From Lomentospora prolificans (taxonomy: Eukaryota > Ascomycota > Sordariomycetes > Microascales > Microascaceae): DNA of 64,000 bases. This document shows positions 53,893 through 64,000 of this stretch, one piece after another. The notes under the pieces were generated by a model that had not been told where the DNA came from, searched no databases, and saw only the letters and a list, made by a program, of their open reading frames with translations. The translations under genes and the position numbers were made by a program. The first letter of the stretch is position 1; each line of letters begins with the position of its first letter. The stretch spans positions 930,001 to 994,000 of the forward strand of contig JARFXM010000001.1 in NCBI GenBank assembly GCA_029532625.1, in the 5' to 3' direction.

Positions 53893-55038
53893 GTTGATGT
53901 GTGTGGTGTTTGGAAAGTGGAAATCTCGTCGGGGAGGATAGGTTGGGTTGAGAAGAAAGGGAACTGGGGATTTTGCGTCGTCGCGATCGGAGAGGGTTTT
54001 GAGCTTTGTCTCGCCATGCAGGACGTAAAACGTATGGATCGATATCGACTGGTAACTGCAACCACACCTTCCCACCTTTCCCACCTTCCCACTACGAGCT
54101 CAGGCTGGGGTCATATGAGTCAACACTAAAACGGTGCGGTACCAATGTATTCAACCTAACCTGCAGGATACGAAGTACAACACCTTACGGAACACGCAAA
54201 CACGCCCTGCCTGGTGCACCAGCTGGCACTAGCGGGGCTTTTACGTACAGTTTAGTGCGCTGAATCGCGACGGATCTGCTACGTTGTCCCCCTGGACCGA
54301 ATCGGATGGACTGCTGTTGAGGGCTCCTGAATGTATCACTACATATCGGATTCTCCCTTGCCTGTTTCCTCTCGTCCATGCTGCAGTCGATATGTACTAA
54401 ACTTGGTCTGTTTTATCCTCACACCTCACATCTAGGAGCAACAATGGATCAAGATGGGATTCGTTGTTTCCTGGGCAAGTCCACAGTTGGGAATTGCCCG
54501 GCAACCCTTGATCGGCTGACTTTTGCGTCTTTTCCCTCCACCACAACTTAAAACTAGCTTTCCATTGACACATTGCTGGCTGGCGCGACCATTTAAACAC
54601 ACCGCAATTATAGGCCACCTGCATGTGATCGCCCCTCGCCCCTATCTGTCAATTCACTCTTGTCTATGCCTGGTGGCCTGGCGATTCGCCCTGAACGTTA
54701 AAGCCGTCATTACAGCTGGCTGGCTGTATGAGATGCCCCCTGCTATTCTCATCCACTAAAACTACGCTAGCAACTCAAATTACTTTTGCACCATCATTTG
54801 CGCGGTTAATCGAATCACCACCTCGGTCGATAATGCACCACACGTAGTGTTTTTTGGAACAATCCGCCCTAGTTTCAACTCCTTCGACACCCACTTGTAA
54901 TTCCTGGTTTCCATGTTGACCAAGATCTCGAACCACCTTGGATATTGCCTCTCCACAAAATCAAATCCTAAATATTCATTTTATGGTAGTCGGGCTTAAA
55001 GTAATATAGGATAACGCGGGATTCCTTTCCTTTTTCTC
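53893..55038. other. Intergenic between aminotransferase and AP-1 beta genes
   Basis: About 1.1 kb. It holds the aminotransferase promoter and two GCTGGCTGG copies (54575 and 54715). No gene is recognised. Confidence 0.5.
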
Positions 55039-57669
55039 TTACAGAATGAGCAGGTCACCGTTGCTGCCTTGGCCCTGTGCCGGCTGCAGCACATGTTGAG
55101 GTGCATGCGCACTCACGACATATCCAGTCTCTTGTCCATTACCACCTCCACCAAAGACGTCCCCTTGGTCAATCCGCATTGCCGCCATTTGCTGCGGCCC
55201 GATGCTTGCAAAGTAAGCATCGGCTTCGTTGAGAGCATTAGGCGACGACGGCCCTCCGTTAGAGGGTACCGCCGCCGCCGGCCTGTTCCGGAGGTCAATG
55301 TCGGATGGCTGTCCGCCTTTTCCAAACATGCTAAGCGACTTTTGGCTGTCGCCTGGCGCAATGATAGATTCCCTTTGCAGACACGGCGAATCTGGTAATC
55401 TGCGCGGGCGTGCTGATCGAAAAACGGTTTGCACTGGCTTTAGATATACTGTCGCCAACGTTCCCACGTTTAAGCACATCTCCTCGAGAGTCTGGGGGTC
55501 TAGCTTTTCCGACTCTGCCGTAATTGGCGGCTTCTCTCCCATGACGATTTGTCTTGCGGAGTTCATATCTGTAGAGAGCAAGCGCCAGTACATGTAGGCT
55601 CTGTCTCTCAAATCTGGATTGTCCGTCTCCTCGGTAGCCCACTTCAACACCTTCGGAACAAGTTCTTGGGCTCGTGTCGGCCGCTGGATGAACAACTTCA
55701 CTGTTGCAGTGAGCAGCGCCAGTTGTACCTCGACTGGCTCATCGGCAAACGAGTAGAGGAAATCCTCTAGAAGAGCATCCGAGTTTTCAATGCGGTCGGC
55801 GTATTGGCCAATCACCCACACCATGGCTGCTTTGGCCTCGGGTTCGTCCAGCGAGTCAAGATTTTCGCATAGAGTGCCGATAATTGACTCATATTGGTTC
55901 GGATACTTTCGGAAGATGTTGCGAATCACCACCGTTGCCTCCTGCACGATATACGTGACCTTGGTCGCCACCAACTCGAGGAGAAGATTTATGCATCGCG
56001 TCGCCGCTGGCTCAATCTTGATCGCCAGTTTTCCAATCGCCCTGACCGCCTTCCTGACGAAGTGCACATCAATCTCGGTGGCATACTCTCGAAGTTCAGT
56101 CAGTACCTCCTCGATGTTGTTTTCGTTTGCGAGCATAAATATCAACTCGAGCTTCGTAACTTTTACATAAATTGGATCGTTGTATTTGCAAAAGAAGACG
56201 CGAATATCGTTGCGTAGAACCTCGGGTCGTCGCTGCAGAATGAGTAAGGCGTTGCGAAGGGCGAGATATTGCACCTCTGGTCCCTTTGCCAACAAGGTAA
56301 CGAGCGGCGGTGACAGTTTCCTGCATAACGCACTTATTTGCTTCTTATCCGAGATGTAGTTCATCAAGTACAGTATGACCCGAATGCAAGTGAGCACGAC
56401 AGACGAGTTTGAATGTGACAACCGAGGAGCAATGCGCTCTGCCAGTAGCGATGCTTCCGATGACTCCTGAGGGACGTAAGTCATGAGCGCCTCCAGGATG
56501 TATGTCTGGCCCCATCTGTAGATTTTGTTAGCAAGAATTCAAACCCGCGCATGTATCGGCTGGTTTGTTTACGTACTCGGAGCAGTCCGGAAGGATGGCT
56601 ACCATTTTCGAAGCGTTGTTGTAATCGATAGTAAGCTTTATCGCCTCACTCCTTTCCCAAATATCCATCAGCGACGCGAGGGCGCTGGCAACCACCGTAG
56701 GGTTGTCATCCCGGAGTAATGAGTTTAACTTGTCGATCAGGTCCGATTTCTCAACCATATGTTTATCATGGTCGTACAGCTTCGCGACGCAGAAGGCTGC
56801 CGTCTTGCGAACATAGGGGTCGCCATCCCTCAGAAGTTGTCTTACTTGGGGAACAGTCGCATGAACAAATTCCTTTACGTGGACGTACGACATGGTACGG
56901 AGCGCGAGGGCTCGGACTAAAGGGTTGTGGTCCGCCATATCCTACACAATCACTGGTAAGATTCTGTGGCCAGACCTACACGTGTTCCGAGAACATGCAC
57001 GTACCTGTTCAAGGACCGGTATCGCCTTTACGGCGATTTCCGGGCGCATCCTCGAGTAGTTGACGAGATACAAGAAGCACCTAAGGGACACACAGGTTAG
57101 AATCACGGTGTTCAAGGGTCGCAAAGGTCGGTCAGTAGGTCTGCGTCAGGGTGGCCCTACATCTTCTTGATCTCCAGGCTTTGGATATGCATGCATCCAA
57201 TAATGTCCGGAAACAGGGCGACCATATCATTGTTGCTCATGGTCATGTTGGCAACAATCTTCTTAAGAGCAATCTTCTTCGTCGCATAGCTCTTATCCTT
57301 CTTCCCCCCAGCACTTAGCTCGAGGCGTAGCTCCGCTACTTTACCCTGCGAATTACTTAGCGCGGACGCAAAGGGAAGTGGAGGTAAATACAAGGGAAAC
57401 ATGGAGGGGATAGAAAGCATAAAGTGGAAAGTGTCGCCGCCGCGATTTCATATGCAGAGACGGAAGCTGGTATGGCATGCGCGACAGAGCATCGCGCAAA
57501 GAACGTTGGGCTCTGTCTGCAAAATGACACACAAGGGAGGAAATGAGGCGAAACGAAATAAGGGAGCAGCGTGTGCAAGTGAGGGCAACGATAGAGATGT
57601 TGGGAAAGTGAGGGGGGATGAACCTACTCGAGCGAATAGCTTCGAGTCTCCTCCCTGAGTACTCGACAT
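55039..57669 (-). CDS. AP-1 adaptor complex beta subunit (beta-adaptin, Apl2-like), 714 aa
   Basis: A large subunit of the clathrin adaptor for trans-Golgi/endosome traffic. Five exons: 57669-57628, 57345-57161, 57080-57005, 56941-56577 and 56515-55039, all in phase. The N-terminal alpha-solenoid is highly conserved: GKVAELRLELSAGGKKDKSY, then KKIVANMTMSNNDMVALFPD, then IIGCMHIQSLEIKKMCFLYL, then VNYSRMRPEIAVKAIPVLEQ. It continues with DMADHNPLVRALALRTMSYV, LLRDGDPYVRKTAAFCVAKL, and QYADRIENSDALLEDFLYSF. It ends in a disordered hinge (SIIAPGDSQKSLSMFGKGGQ, then PSNGGPSSPNALNEADAYFA). The animal-type ear domain is absent, as in other fungal beta subunits. Beta-1 and beta-2 subunits are alike, so AP-1 rather than AP-2 is inferred from general similarity. 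The first exon encodes just 14 residues. Divergent from emc4. Confidence 0.92.
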
Positions 57670-58367
57670 GGTGCAATATTCAGATTAGTCGTGACCACCC
57701 TCAGAGCAAGAACGCAACGGTGTGTGGTAAACCAGGAGCGGGCAGCGTGCGCTCAGGCAAGTACGTAGCCCGCCGAAGCACAGGAAATAGCCGCCAAGAT
57801 GGAGGTCACCAGTTCTTCACCCCTCCTTGTTGCTTGCGATTGAGAACCCCAAGATTGTAGGAATTTGCGTGCCCAATGGAAAGACAATTCAAACTTGCCC
57901 TCATACGGCAGTATCGATGGCGCGGGGCGGGCGGAAGGGCGTAAGGCGTGGCCGAATTGTGTTTAAGACCAAGGCCGTAGAAATCCAACCAAAAGACTCT
58001 CCAGCGAAGGGGCTGTACGAAGGGGTTGGATGCACAAGGCAACTATCTTCCTTCGCTACACAGATAACTGTAAACCGAGACTTTTAAGATATTCTGGCTG
58101 TCGTCGCTCAAGACGCACGAGATTCTCGAAATAGGGATTGATGTTGGGGTGCAGCCCCTGACATTTGGGACCCTGGTCAATCCAGATCAAGGATTACTAA
58201 GGATGTGTGGGTCAGGCTAGCTTGTGTGGGATCCATGATAGCAACGCCTTTGTCTGGCGCAGCTCAAGCTTCAACACAGGCAAACGTCAGTCTCTCGACC
58301 GTATTATCGACGTGAAGGCCAACCATCATCCGGCCAGAAACTGCATTGCAAAAACCAACAGTAAATC
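57670..58367. other. Shared upstream region of AP-1 beta and emc4 genes
   Basis: Seven hundred bases between divergent starts. Both promoters must lie here. No separate gene is recognised. Confidence 0.5.
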
Positions 58368-59054
58368 ATGTGGCAGAATAAAGCCGAGTTACCGAAATGG
58401 ATCGCGGATCTAAACAACCCGCCTCTGCCCAAGAACAAGTCGTCGGGGATCGTTGACCCCCCAGGCTTTCCGTCGCAGGTGTCAACCAAGGTAAGCTTCT
58501 CCGCTAGCTCCTGGGGTAGGCGAAAGGTATTCTAACCGTGTCGTCTGTCGAAATTACAGAAGTCGGCCTCGAAGGATAAAGCGCACCAACGACAGCCTCA
58601 AACTCCAGCCGAGATGGACACGCTCAAGGTTAAGAAGGCCTGGGAAGTTGCCCTCGCACCCGTCAAGGGCCTACCCATGACGGCAATCATGATGTACATG
58701 TCTGGAAACTCGCTACAGATCTTTAGCATTATGATGGTCTGGATGGCTTTCAAGAACCCCATCATGGGACTCGCATCGACAAACCAGGCTTTTGCGCGCT
58801 TCGAGTCTGACACCAACCGCTCTCAAATCGTCCCCATCAAACTAGTATACGTCGCCATGCAAATTCTAGCTCTCGGCGTGGGTGTATGGAAGATAAACTC
58901 CATGGGACTACTACCGTAAGATTTGCAATCGCCTGCTGCACAGTCCTTTACATGCTCTTCTTGCTAACTCGCTCTCCATAGGACAACGCGGTCCGACTGG
59001 CTTGCATGGGAACCTCAACGGGAACCGTTAGAGTACGCTATTCCTGCTTTATGA
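58368..59054 (+). CDS. emc4: ER membrane protein complex subunit 4 (Emc4), 183 aa
   Basis: Part of the EMC insertase, which places tail-anchored and multipass proteins in the ER membrane. Three exons: 58368-58490, 58560-58915 and 58982-59054, in phase. The N-terminal part has the family opening (ELPKWIADLNNPPLPKNKSS, then GIVDPPGFPSQ). The core contains TLKVKKAWEVALAPVKGLPM, then TAIMMYMSGNSLQIFSIMMV, then WMAFKNPIMGLASTNQAFAR, then FESDTNRSQIVPIKLVYVAM and a second helix QILALGVGVWKINSMGLLP. The last exon encodes TTRSDWLAWEPQREPLEYAI, which matches the conserved C-terminus. Two membrane segments as expected, and normal length. Divergent from the AP-1 beta gene and followed by another ER gene. 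Confidence 0.95.
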
Positions 59055-59069
59055 CGACACTAATGGGTA

Positions 59070-59101
59070 CTATTACTACTACTACTACTACTACTACTAC
59101 C
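59070..59101. repeat. (TAC)n microsatellite
   Basis: About ten TAC units starting 16 nt after the emc4 stop codon, probably in the 3' untranslated region. Confidence 0.85.
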
Positions 59102-59216
59102 AATACTGTTACGACTTGAAGAGAGAGACTTGACAGTTTCAAGAGCGCTGATATCGTGAACCGCTTGTTTAGCCGCACTTGGAAGGGGGTGTGATTCACG
59201 AATACTGTAGAATTTA

Positions 59217-59260
59217 GTTTATTTTTTTATTTTATTTTTTTTATTTTATTTTTATTTTTT
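59217..59260. repeat. T-rich low-complexity tract
   Basis: Runs of four to eight T separated by single A; a likely 3'-end region of emc4. Confidence 0.75.
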
Positions 59261-59794
59261 CATCTTCCATCTCTGCACCTGTAAACTGTGTCTTTGATGC
59301 GTGATCCGCGTGATGCTTGTGGAGTACACTCGCATATTTCCCTCAAGTAGGGGAGAGACCAAACCGAGAAGCTTGGGATGGTCCATATGCGATTGGGCTG
59401 AGAGACGTTACGGTTATTCTGTACGAGTGTCCCTTCCATGCTTCACTCTTGCGATCGTGGCCGAATTGACAATATCAATTTTCTTGCTGTGTGGCCAATC
59501 GAGGCGGACCCCGGACTTGACGTCTGGTGACGTTGTGGTTTTGGGTGGCTCGGTGCTGCCAAATCAGCTATAATGTGGTCGGCCTGTGCACTAATTCTTC
59601 AGCCACGGTGCTAAAGCTCCCGCATGTAAGCAAACGGCGCAGCTTGGACATCTGGCAATTTCGACCGCAACGACGACCGAACACCACACAAACGAACGGA
59701 ACCCGCTGCCACGACCGACAGACAGCCACCCAGTGTGCGGTATAGAGCGCATTCTGTTACATGAATCGCTTCCAGTGCCCAGCTCTGCACAAGA

Positions 59795-60980
59795 ATGGAC
59801 TTGTCCACGTCGTTCAATGAGCTGCTTCAAAAGCACAAAGCTCCGGCGATCTCAGGCAGGTTCGGGCTCGATCATCTCGAAGAGTTTCTCAAGGAGGCAT
59901 ACAGGATAGTACGTAAAGCCTACTACGGATGCGGCGTTTGAAATTACATCATGGTGTGTACTGATGGCTTCCGAACCGCAGAACTCGCACATTTCAAACC
60001 TCCACAACGAACTCAAGGATGTCCGTCAAGCCTACCTCTCCACCGCACAACCGCGCAAGACACATCTGCGGACAGGCCAAGCGCAAAGATATCTAACCGA
60101 TCGAGACCGCGAAGAGGTCGACGCCAACGCGAAGCAAATAATTCGCGAGCTCAATGCCAGCATCCGCATCCTAGACGATGCAGAGAACAAACGACGTCAC
60201 GACGAAGAGATAGCGATACGGAAAAGGTATGGGAGCGGCCTCGGTGCATTAGGCTCGTGGGCGGCGGGGGGGAGGAAGACTGAGGAGCACGAGGCGGCCG
60301 AGGGCAAGGCTAGAGATGTTGGCATACATAGGGATGGTGTCCTCTGGTTCTTGAGGAAGAGGCTGGAGCTATGTTGTGCGACGCAGCAGTCGATGATGGA
60401 GGCTAGGTTGACGAGGGAAATGGAGAGGAACCGCAGTGTATTGGCCAATGCCAATATTCCGCTTCCGGGATATAACCCAGCTCAAGAGAGGAGGTCCTCC
60501 GTCAAATCATCTGGATCTAGCCTCCCACCGCCGCAGCAAGAGTCCTTTGAGGCGGACCCTAGTTTGACGGAAGAGCAGATCCAGATGTTTGAAAAGGGGA
60601 ACCAGGATATGATGACACACTACCAAATGACACTGGATAAAGTCAGGTACGTCTCGCGACCATCAGCACAGACACGCTTTCAGCATTGAGCTATCCGTAG
60701 CAGTTTCGAAACAAAGCTAACAAACGCCCCCAACTGCAGGACAGCGGAACAATCTCTCGTGGAAATTGCAGAGCTTCAGACTGTCCTGGTGAACAACCTG
60801 GCCGTCCAGTCGGCTCACATTGAGCAGCTGGTTGCCGACTCAGACAACATGGTGGAAAATGTGGGAGGCGGAAATAAGGAGCTGAAGAAGGCTACGCAAC
60901 GGCCGAGCGCAGCAAGGTACACCTTTTTCGCAGCCAGCGGCCTCTGTATGTTTTTGATCGTGTGGGATCTTGTAATTTAG
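59795..60980 (+). CDS. Syntaxin-18 / Ufe1-like Qa-SNARE, 339 aa
   Basis: The ER target SNARE for retrograde Golgi-to-ER vesicles. Three exons: 59795-59908, 59982-60646 and 60740-60980, in phase. The N-terminus (MDLSTSFNELLQKHKAPAIS) and the helical region NSHISNLHNELKDVRQAYLS match the Syntaxin-18 N-terminal domain. IIRELNASIRILDDAENKRR is typical of syntaxins that bind Tip20/Dsl1 tethers. The third exon carries the SNARE helix: TAEQSLVEIAELQTVLVNNL, then AVQSAHIEQLVADSDNMVEN with a central Gln. A C-terminal tail anchor TFFAASGLCMFLIVWDLVI follows and ends the protein. A Gly-rich insertion lies near residue 125. The placement beside emc4 is notable because EMC inserts some tail-anchored proteins, but co-function is inference. 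Confidence 0.92.
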
Positions 60981-63310
60981 TCCAAGCTAGGGGGTCGCCT
61001 TGCCACGGTGATACAAAATGGCAAACAAGCTTACAAGTACGATGACAACACGTCGTTTCCGCGTTACGCCTATTCGCGCTGCAGGATCACCAGCATTTTC
61101 GGCGCGGCGATGATGCGGCCAGAGGCACACGCGAGGGTTACATGTACATCAACGATATGAAGTAGAAAGGAAGGATTGACAGCCCAACCCCCCTTCCAAG
61201 GCAAGATTGGGCCGGCCGTCGAAACCGTCGGCCAGGAGCTAAATCTTGTCATCATTATCCATGGGTCGTTTCGGAAGTGGCGGGAATCATCAAACTTCGA
61301 CCTATAACGTCAGTACGACTATATTCGTGACATACAATGCACATATAGCGCCATTTTTTAACCCTCTTTCGCTAGACACAGGTCCGGGACAGTGGCTTTT
61401 CCTTGACACTGGTTCCGATTGCAGCTGCATCTGTGGTTGCGAGTGGTGTTGGCTAGGTTCAAGATGGCGGATCTTCCCGACGAGTCTCTTGCCTCCCTCT
61501 CACACTTCACTATCTGCGACAGAGGGACCGGCACCTAGGGCCGGGCTACGGAGGTGGCCAAAAAATTATTCTCGGACAGCATGGAAGAGAGAGTCGTTGA
61601 TCAATTGATATCAAGTATAGTGTACAGGTACAGGAGCATGTAATGCGAAGCAAGCCAATGCCCAGGATAGCAAGGGTAAGCCGTCAGTCATTCTAGAATG
61701 CGGCGACTTTACACTTCCAGCAATGAAGCTCGGGGGGGCAGCTTTCCCCTCGACAGTGGTTCTACTTGTCCTTGCAGGCTGTTCTCCGGTGCCGCCATGC
61801 ACTCCACACCTTGTGGGCCTCAAACATCTTGAGACAACGAGATCAATCATTTATTAAGAGTTGTCGACACCCCGGGTTCTCGACCATACCTAGTAAGCCA
61901 ATTGGTCTATTGCCAGCGAGTACTCGGTATAACCCGGTGTGAAGCCGAAAGACCTAAGCTCAAAAGTAATTTGGCGGCCCTCTTTAGCATCATCTCGCCG
62001 TCGACTTTCCGCCAAACTCTAATCCATAGGTGGCCTCACATGTGTAACCGTGCTGTCGAACTAGACTCGCCAAGATGGATAGAGAAGTCTTCCGAGCATC
62101 AAGGATGCACACGCTCCTTTTGGCCTGTACCCGCCACGTAGAGGGACAAAAGGGGAGTGGCTCGGGTAGGATCAGCAAATGGGCATCGTCGGGAATGGAT
62201 GACACTTGCGGGTCGGTGTAGGTTACCGACACTCCTAAACTATTTGTTTCGAAGCCGGATCTGGTACTGGATGTCAATTGTGATGTCACGTCAGAATTGG
62301 CTAGTGATACCGCTTATGCCCTAGTTGCCCATAGACGAGGATAACATAGAAGCCCACTTGCACACCCTACCTTGAGCTGCTTGGCTTGCTGCAAGTATCA
62401 TTGATACTGCGGCCGCGGCGCACTCCGATGGATTCTCCATCTCTGTCCGTATGTGGATGTACTAATCGTCTAGTGGATATCTACATCTGCATCCACGGAG
62501 ATAGATGTTCGCCATCTTCACTTGTGGCGACATATCCCTTACAAATCGCTATTTTTTTTTTTCCTCGAACGACGACTCTTCACACCCGTTTCCCGCAATG
62601 TAGTAGAATTCGTACGTTTAGACTCTATTAGGACGCCCCGAAAGCGCATGCATAGGAATGGGAATGCACGGGGGTGAGCGGTGCCTCCAAGACAATGCAG
62701 GTTTCCCAAGACAAAGATGAAAGTCCCCTTCCCATCCACTGCCAGCCTGCTTCCCCTCTCCCCAGATCCACACTCGGCCACTAGCGGCGGCTCCGTTGGG
62801 CCACCTGCAACACGCACCTGGGGATTCTTTTTAAACTAAGAGACCACTGGAAAAGTCCCCATCAAACCCATCAATCCATCCATTCCTTGGCTGGCTTTTT
62901 GCACCTTCCCTGCAATTCCCTCGTTCCTTTCCATCCGTGCATGTATTGATTGATCGCTTCATCTCACTCAACATCCTGGGACGCTTTCTCGTTCGAGCGA
63001 CTTGACGCCCTGAACTCCTGCTGAATCCTGTTTTCTTCCGTCCTTCTTTTCGTTCCGGTTGTGGTAGTGTTTCCCGCATTCCTATTTTTCCCATCAGCCC
63101 GCGGGTGTGTTAAAGTTTCTCGTTCCGTCTGCGCCGTAGATTGATACATCTTATTTTGAACGACATTAGACTGCCTCGCCCCTGTCGCCAGCCACACGCC
63201 CTCCTCCTTCCTCACATCATCACCCAACTTTAGTCTTCCCTCTCCAAGGGCGGAAACTTGCCTCTCCCAATTCTTCCTCTCATCACACCTATTGACCGCC
63301 TATCCGCGCG
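60981..63310. other. 2.3-kb intergenic region
   Basis: No confident gene. Frames at 61246-61608, 61611-61850 and 61990-62289 are short and without motifs. From about 62830 the sequence becomes C/T-rich and likely forms the promoter and long leader of the gene at 63311. Confidence 0.5.
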
Positions 63311-64000
63311 ATGACGCCTTCGTCGGCACCGCCTAAGGTTGAAACCCCCGAACAATCATCCGCCACAGCAATGGCCGACCCTGCACAGGTCACCCCATCC
63401 GCCTCTGCATCCAACCAGCCTCAGGCAACGGAAAAGAGCGAAACGGAAGGCACGGTTAGCAATTCGCAAGCAGCCGCCGTCGACACGATAACGCCCAGCA
63501 CTCCCGAGCCCGCGTCCGAACCCGCCCCAGATTCCCCCGTCATTTCCAAGGAAACGATCCCGCCCTCAACACCCGCCAAGAACGACGGCGACGCCAGCCC
63601 GCCCGCGATTGAAGAGGCGACAAACGACGAAGCCACCAAGGCGAATCCGGCGGGTTCAAACGATGAGGGGCCTATTTGCGTGATAACCCTTCTCGTTACG
63701 TCGGGCAAGAAGCACCCCTACAAAATTGACGAGAAATATCTCACCAAGCGAAACGTCCATATTCCGGGAACCACCGAGTCCGGCCACAAGGATCCCTTTA
63801 GCATCAGTGTCTATACTCTTAAGGAGCTGATATTAAGGGAATGGCGCGATGAATGGGAGCCGAAGCCCTCTAGCCCAACCCTTATCCGCCTGATACATTT
63901 CGGAAAGTTACTCGCCGATAAGGACCCGTTAAATCGTAAGCCTCTTTTCTATTTTAGCGCCATATTCCGAGAAACCCGAGGCGTCTCCCTTGCCGCCTTT
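63311..64000 (+). CDS. Ubiquitin-like (Rad60-SLD_2/Ubl3-type) domain protein, 3' part missing
   Basis: Begins MTPSSAPPKVETPEQSSATA. The first 120 residues are a disordered Ser/Thr/Pro/Ala-rich stretch. Then a ubiquitin-like fold starts: ICVITLLVTSGKKHPYKIDE, KYLTKRNVHIPGTTESGHKD, PFSISVYTLKELILREWRDE, and WEPKPSSPTLIRLIHFGKLL, then ADKDPLN. The spacing and the IRLIHFGKLL strand fit the ubiquitin-related domain found in Ubl3/MUB proteins and many fungal orthologues. Exon 1 is 63311-63935, and a GTAAGC donor follows; the rest of the intron and any later exons lie beyond the right edge. The ATG at 63311 follows a long pyrimidine-rich leader. The C-terminus, where a CaaX or Cys-based lipid anchor would be, cannot be seen. 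Confidence 0.82.
   Translation, partial: MTPSSAPPKVETPEQSSATAMADPAQVTPSASASNQPQATEKSETEGTVSNSQAAAVDTITPSTPEPASEPAPDSPVISKETIPPSTPAKNDGDASPPAIEEATNDEATKANPAGSNDEGPICVITLLVTSGKKHPYKIDEKYLTKRNVHIPGTTESGHKDPFSISVYTLKELILREWRDEWEPKPSSPTLIRLIHFGKLLADKDPLNRKPLFYFSAIFRETRGVSLAAF

Larger units (their letters stand above)
59055..59794. other. Intergenic between emc4 and the SNARE gene
   Basis: Contains the emc4 3' region with a (TAC)n repeat and T-rich tracts, then the promoter of the SNARE gene. No other gene is recognised. Confidence 0.5.

Noticed and set aside
1..64000. CRISPR arrays, bacterial operons, 5S rRNA copies or complete transposons
   Set aside because: I saw no spaced direct repeats, rRNA consensus, transposase or integrase motifs; introns and nuclear tRNA features fit a fungal chromosome.

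Overview
The window looks like nuclear DNA of a filamentous ascomycete (Pezizomycotina, most likely Sordariomycetes). The reasons are short GT...AG introns of about 50-120 nt, GC-rich third codon positions, housekeeping proteins of fungal type (Dbp7, Esf2, Nmd3, Pop4, Erg8, AP-1 beta, Emc4, a syntaxin-18/Ufe1-like SNARE), intron-containing tRNA genes, and fungal families such as the Helo-like N-terminal domain, DUF3112-like membrane proteins and fungal tannase. No bacterial operons, viruses, complete transposons or CRISPR arrays were seen.

Layout. 0-2 kb: the 5' part of a minus-strand gene that fuses a fungal STAND-type (Helo-like) N-terminal domain to a Rho-family GTPase; it runs off the left edge. 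3-4 kb: a frameshifted, truncated tannase/feruloyl esterase relic. 4.35 kb: tRNA-Gln(UUG) with an intron. 5.1-5.8 kb: a predicted surface protein. 5.8-12.4 kb: a gene-poor stretch ahead of a large MHYT-domain membrane protein gene (12.4-15.3 kb). 15.6-19.4 kb: a secreted DUF4360-like protein, a small Lys-rich nuclear protein with a Myb-like N-terminus, and tRNA-Arg(CCU) with an intron. 19.8-34.6 kb: a dense block with Pop4, a PlsB-like acyltransferase, pantothenate synthetase, a small membrane/secreted protein, Dbp7 and a 1171-residue PPR protein. 34.6-38.1 kb: gene-poor, with an imperfect tandem duplication. 38.1-50.2 kb: aldehyde dehydrogenase, phosphomevalonate kinase, two weak small genes, Esf2, Nmd3, an unrecognised basic protein and a seven-helix membrane protein. 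52-64 kb: aspartate aminotransferase, AP-1 beta-adaptin, Emc4, a syntaxin-18-like Qa-SNARE, and the start of a ubiquitin-like domain protein that runs off the right edge.

Functional themes. Four genes act in ribosome or RNA maturation (pop4, dbp7, esf2, nmd3), and esf2 and nmd3 are convergent with only about 0.3 kb between them. AP-1 beta, emc4 and the Ufe1-like SNARE all serve ER/Golgi membranes and lie side by side. panC, erg8, the acyltransferase, the aldehyde dehydrogenase and the aminotransferase are primary metabolism. The most unusual item is the Helo-like/Rho fusion at the left edge, because Helo-like domains normally precede NACHT or NB-ARC NTPases in fungal NLR-like proteins. A second pattern is a 9-mer, GCTGGCTGG (or its complement), seen at least eleven times by eye, in every case between genes.
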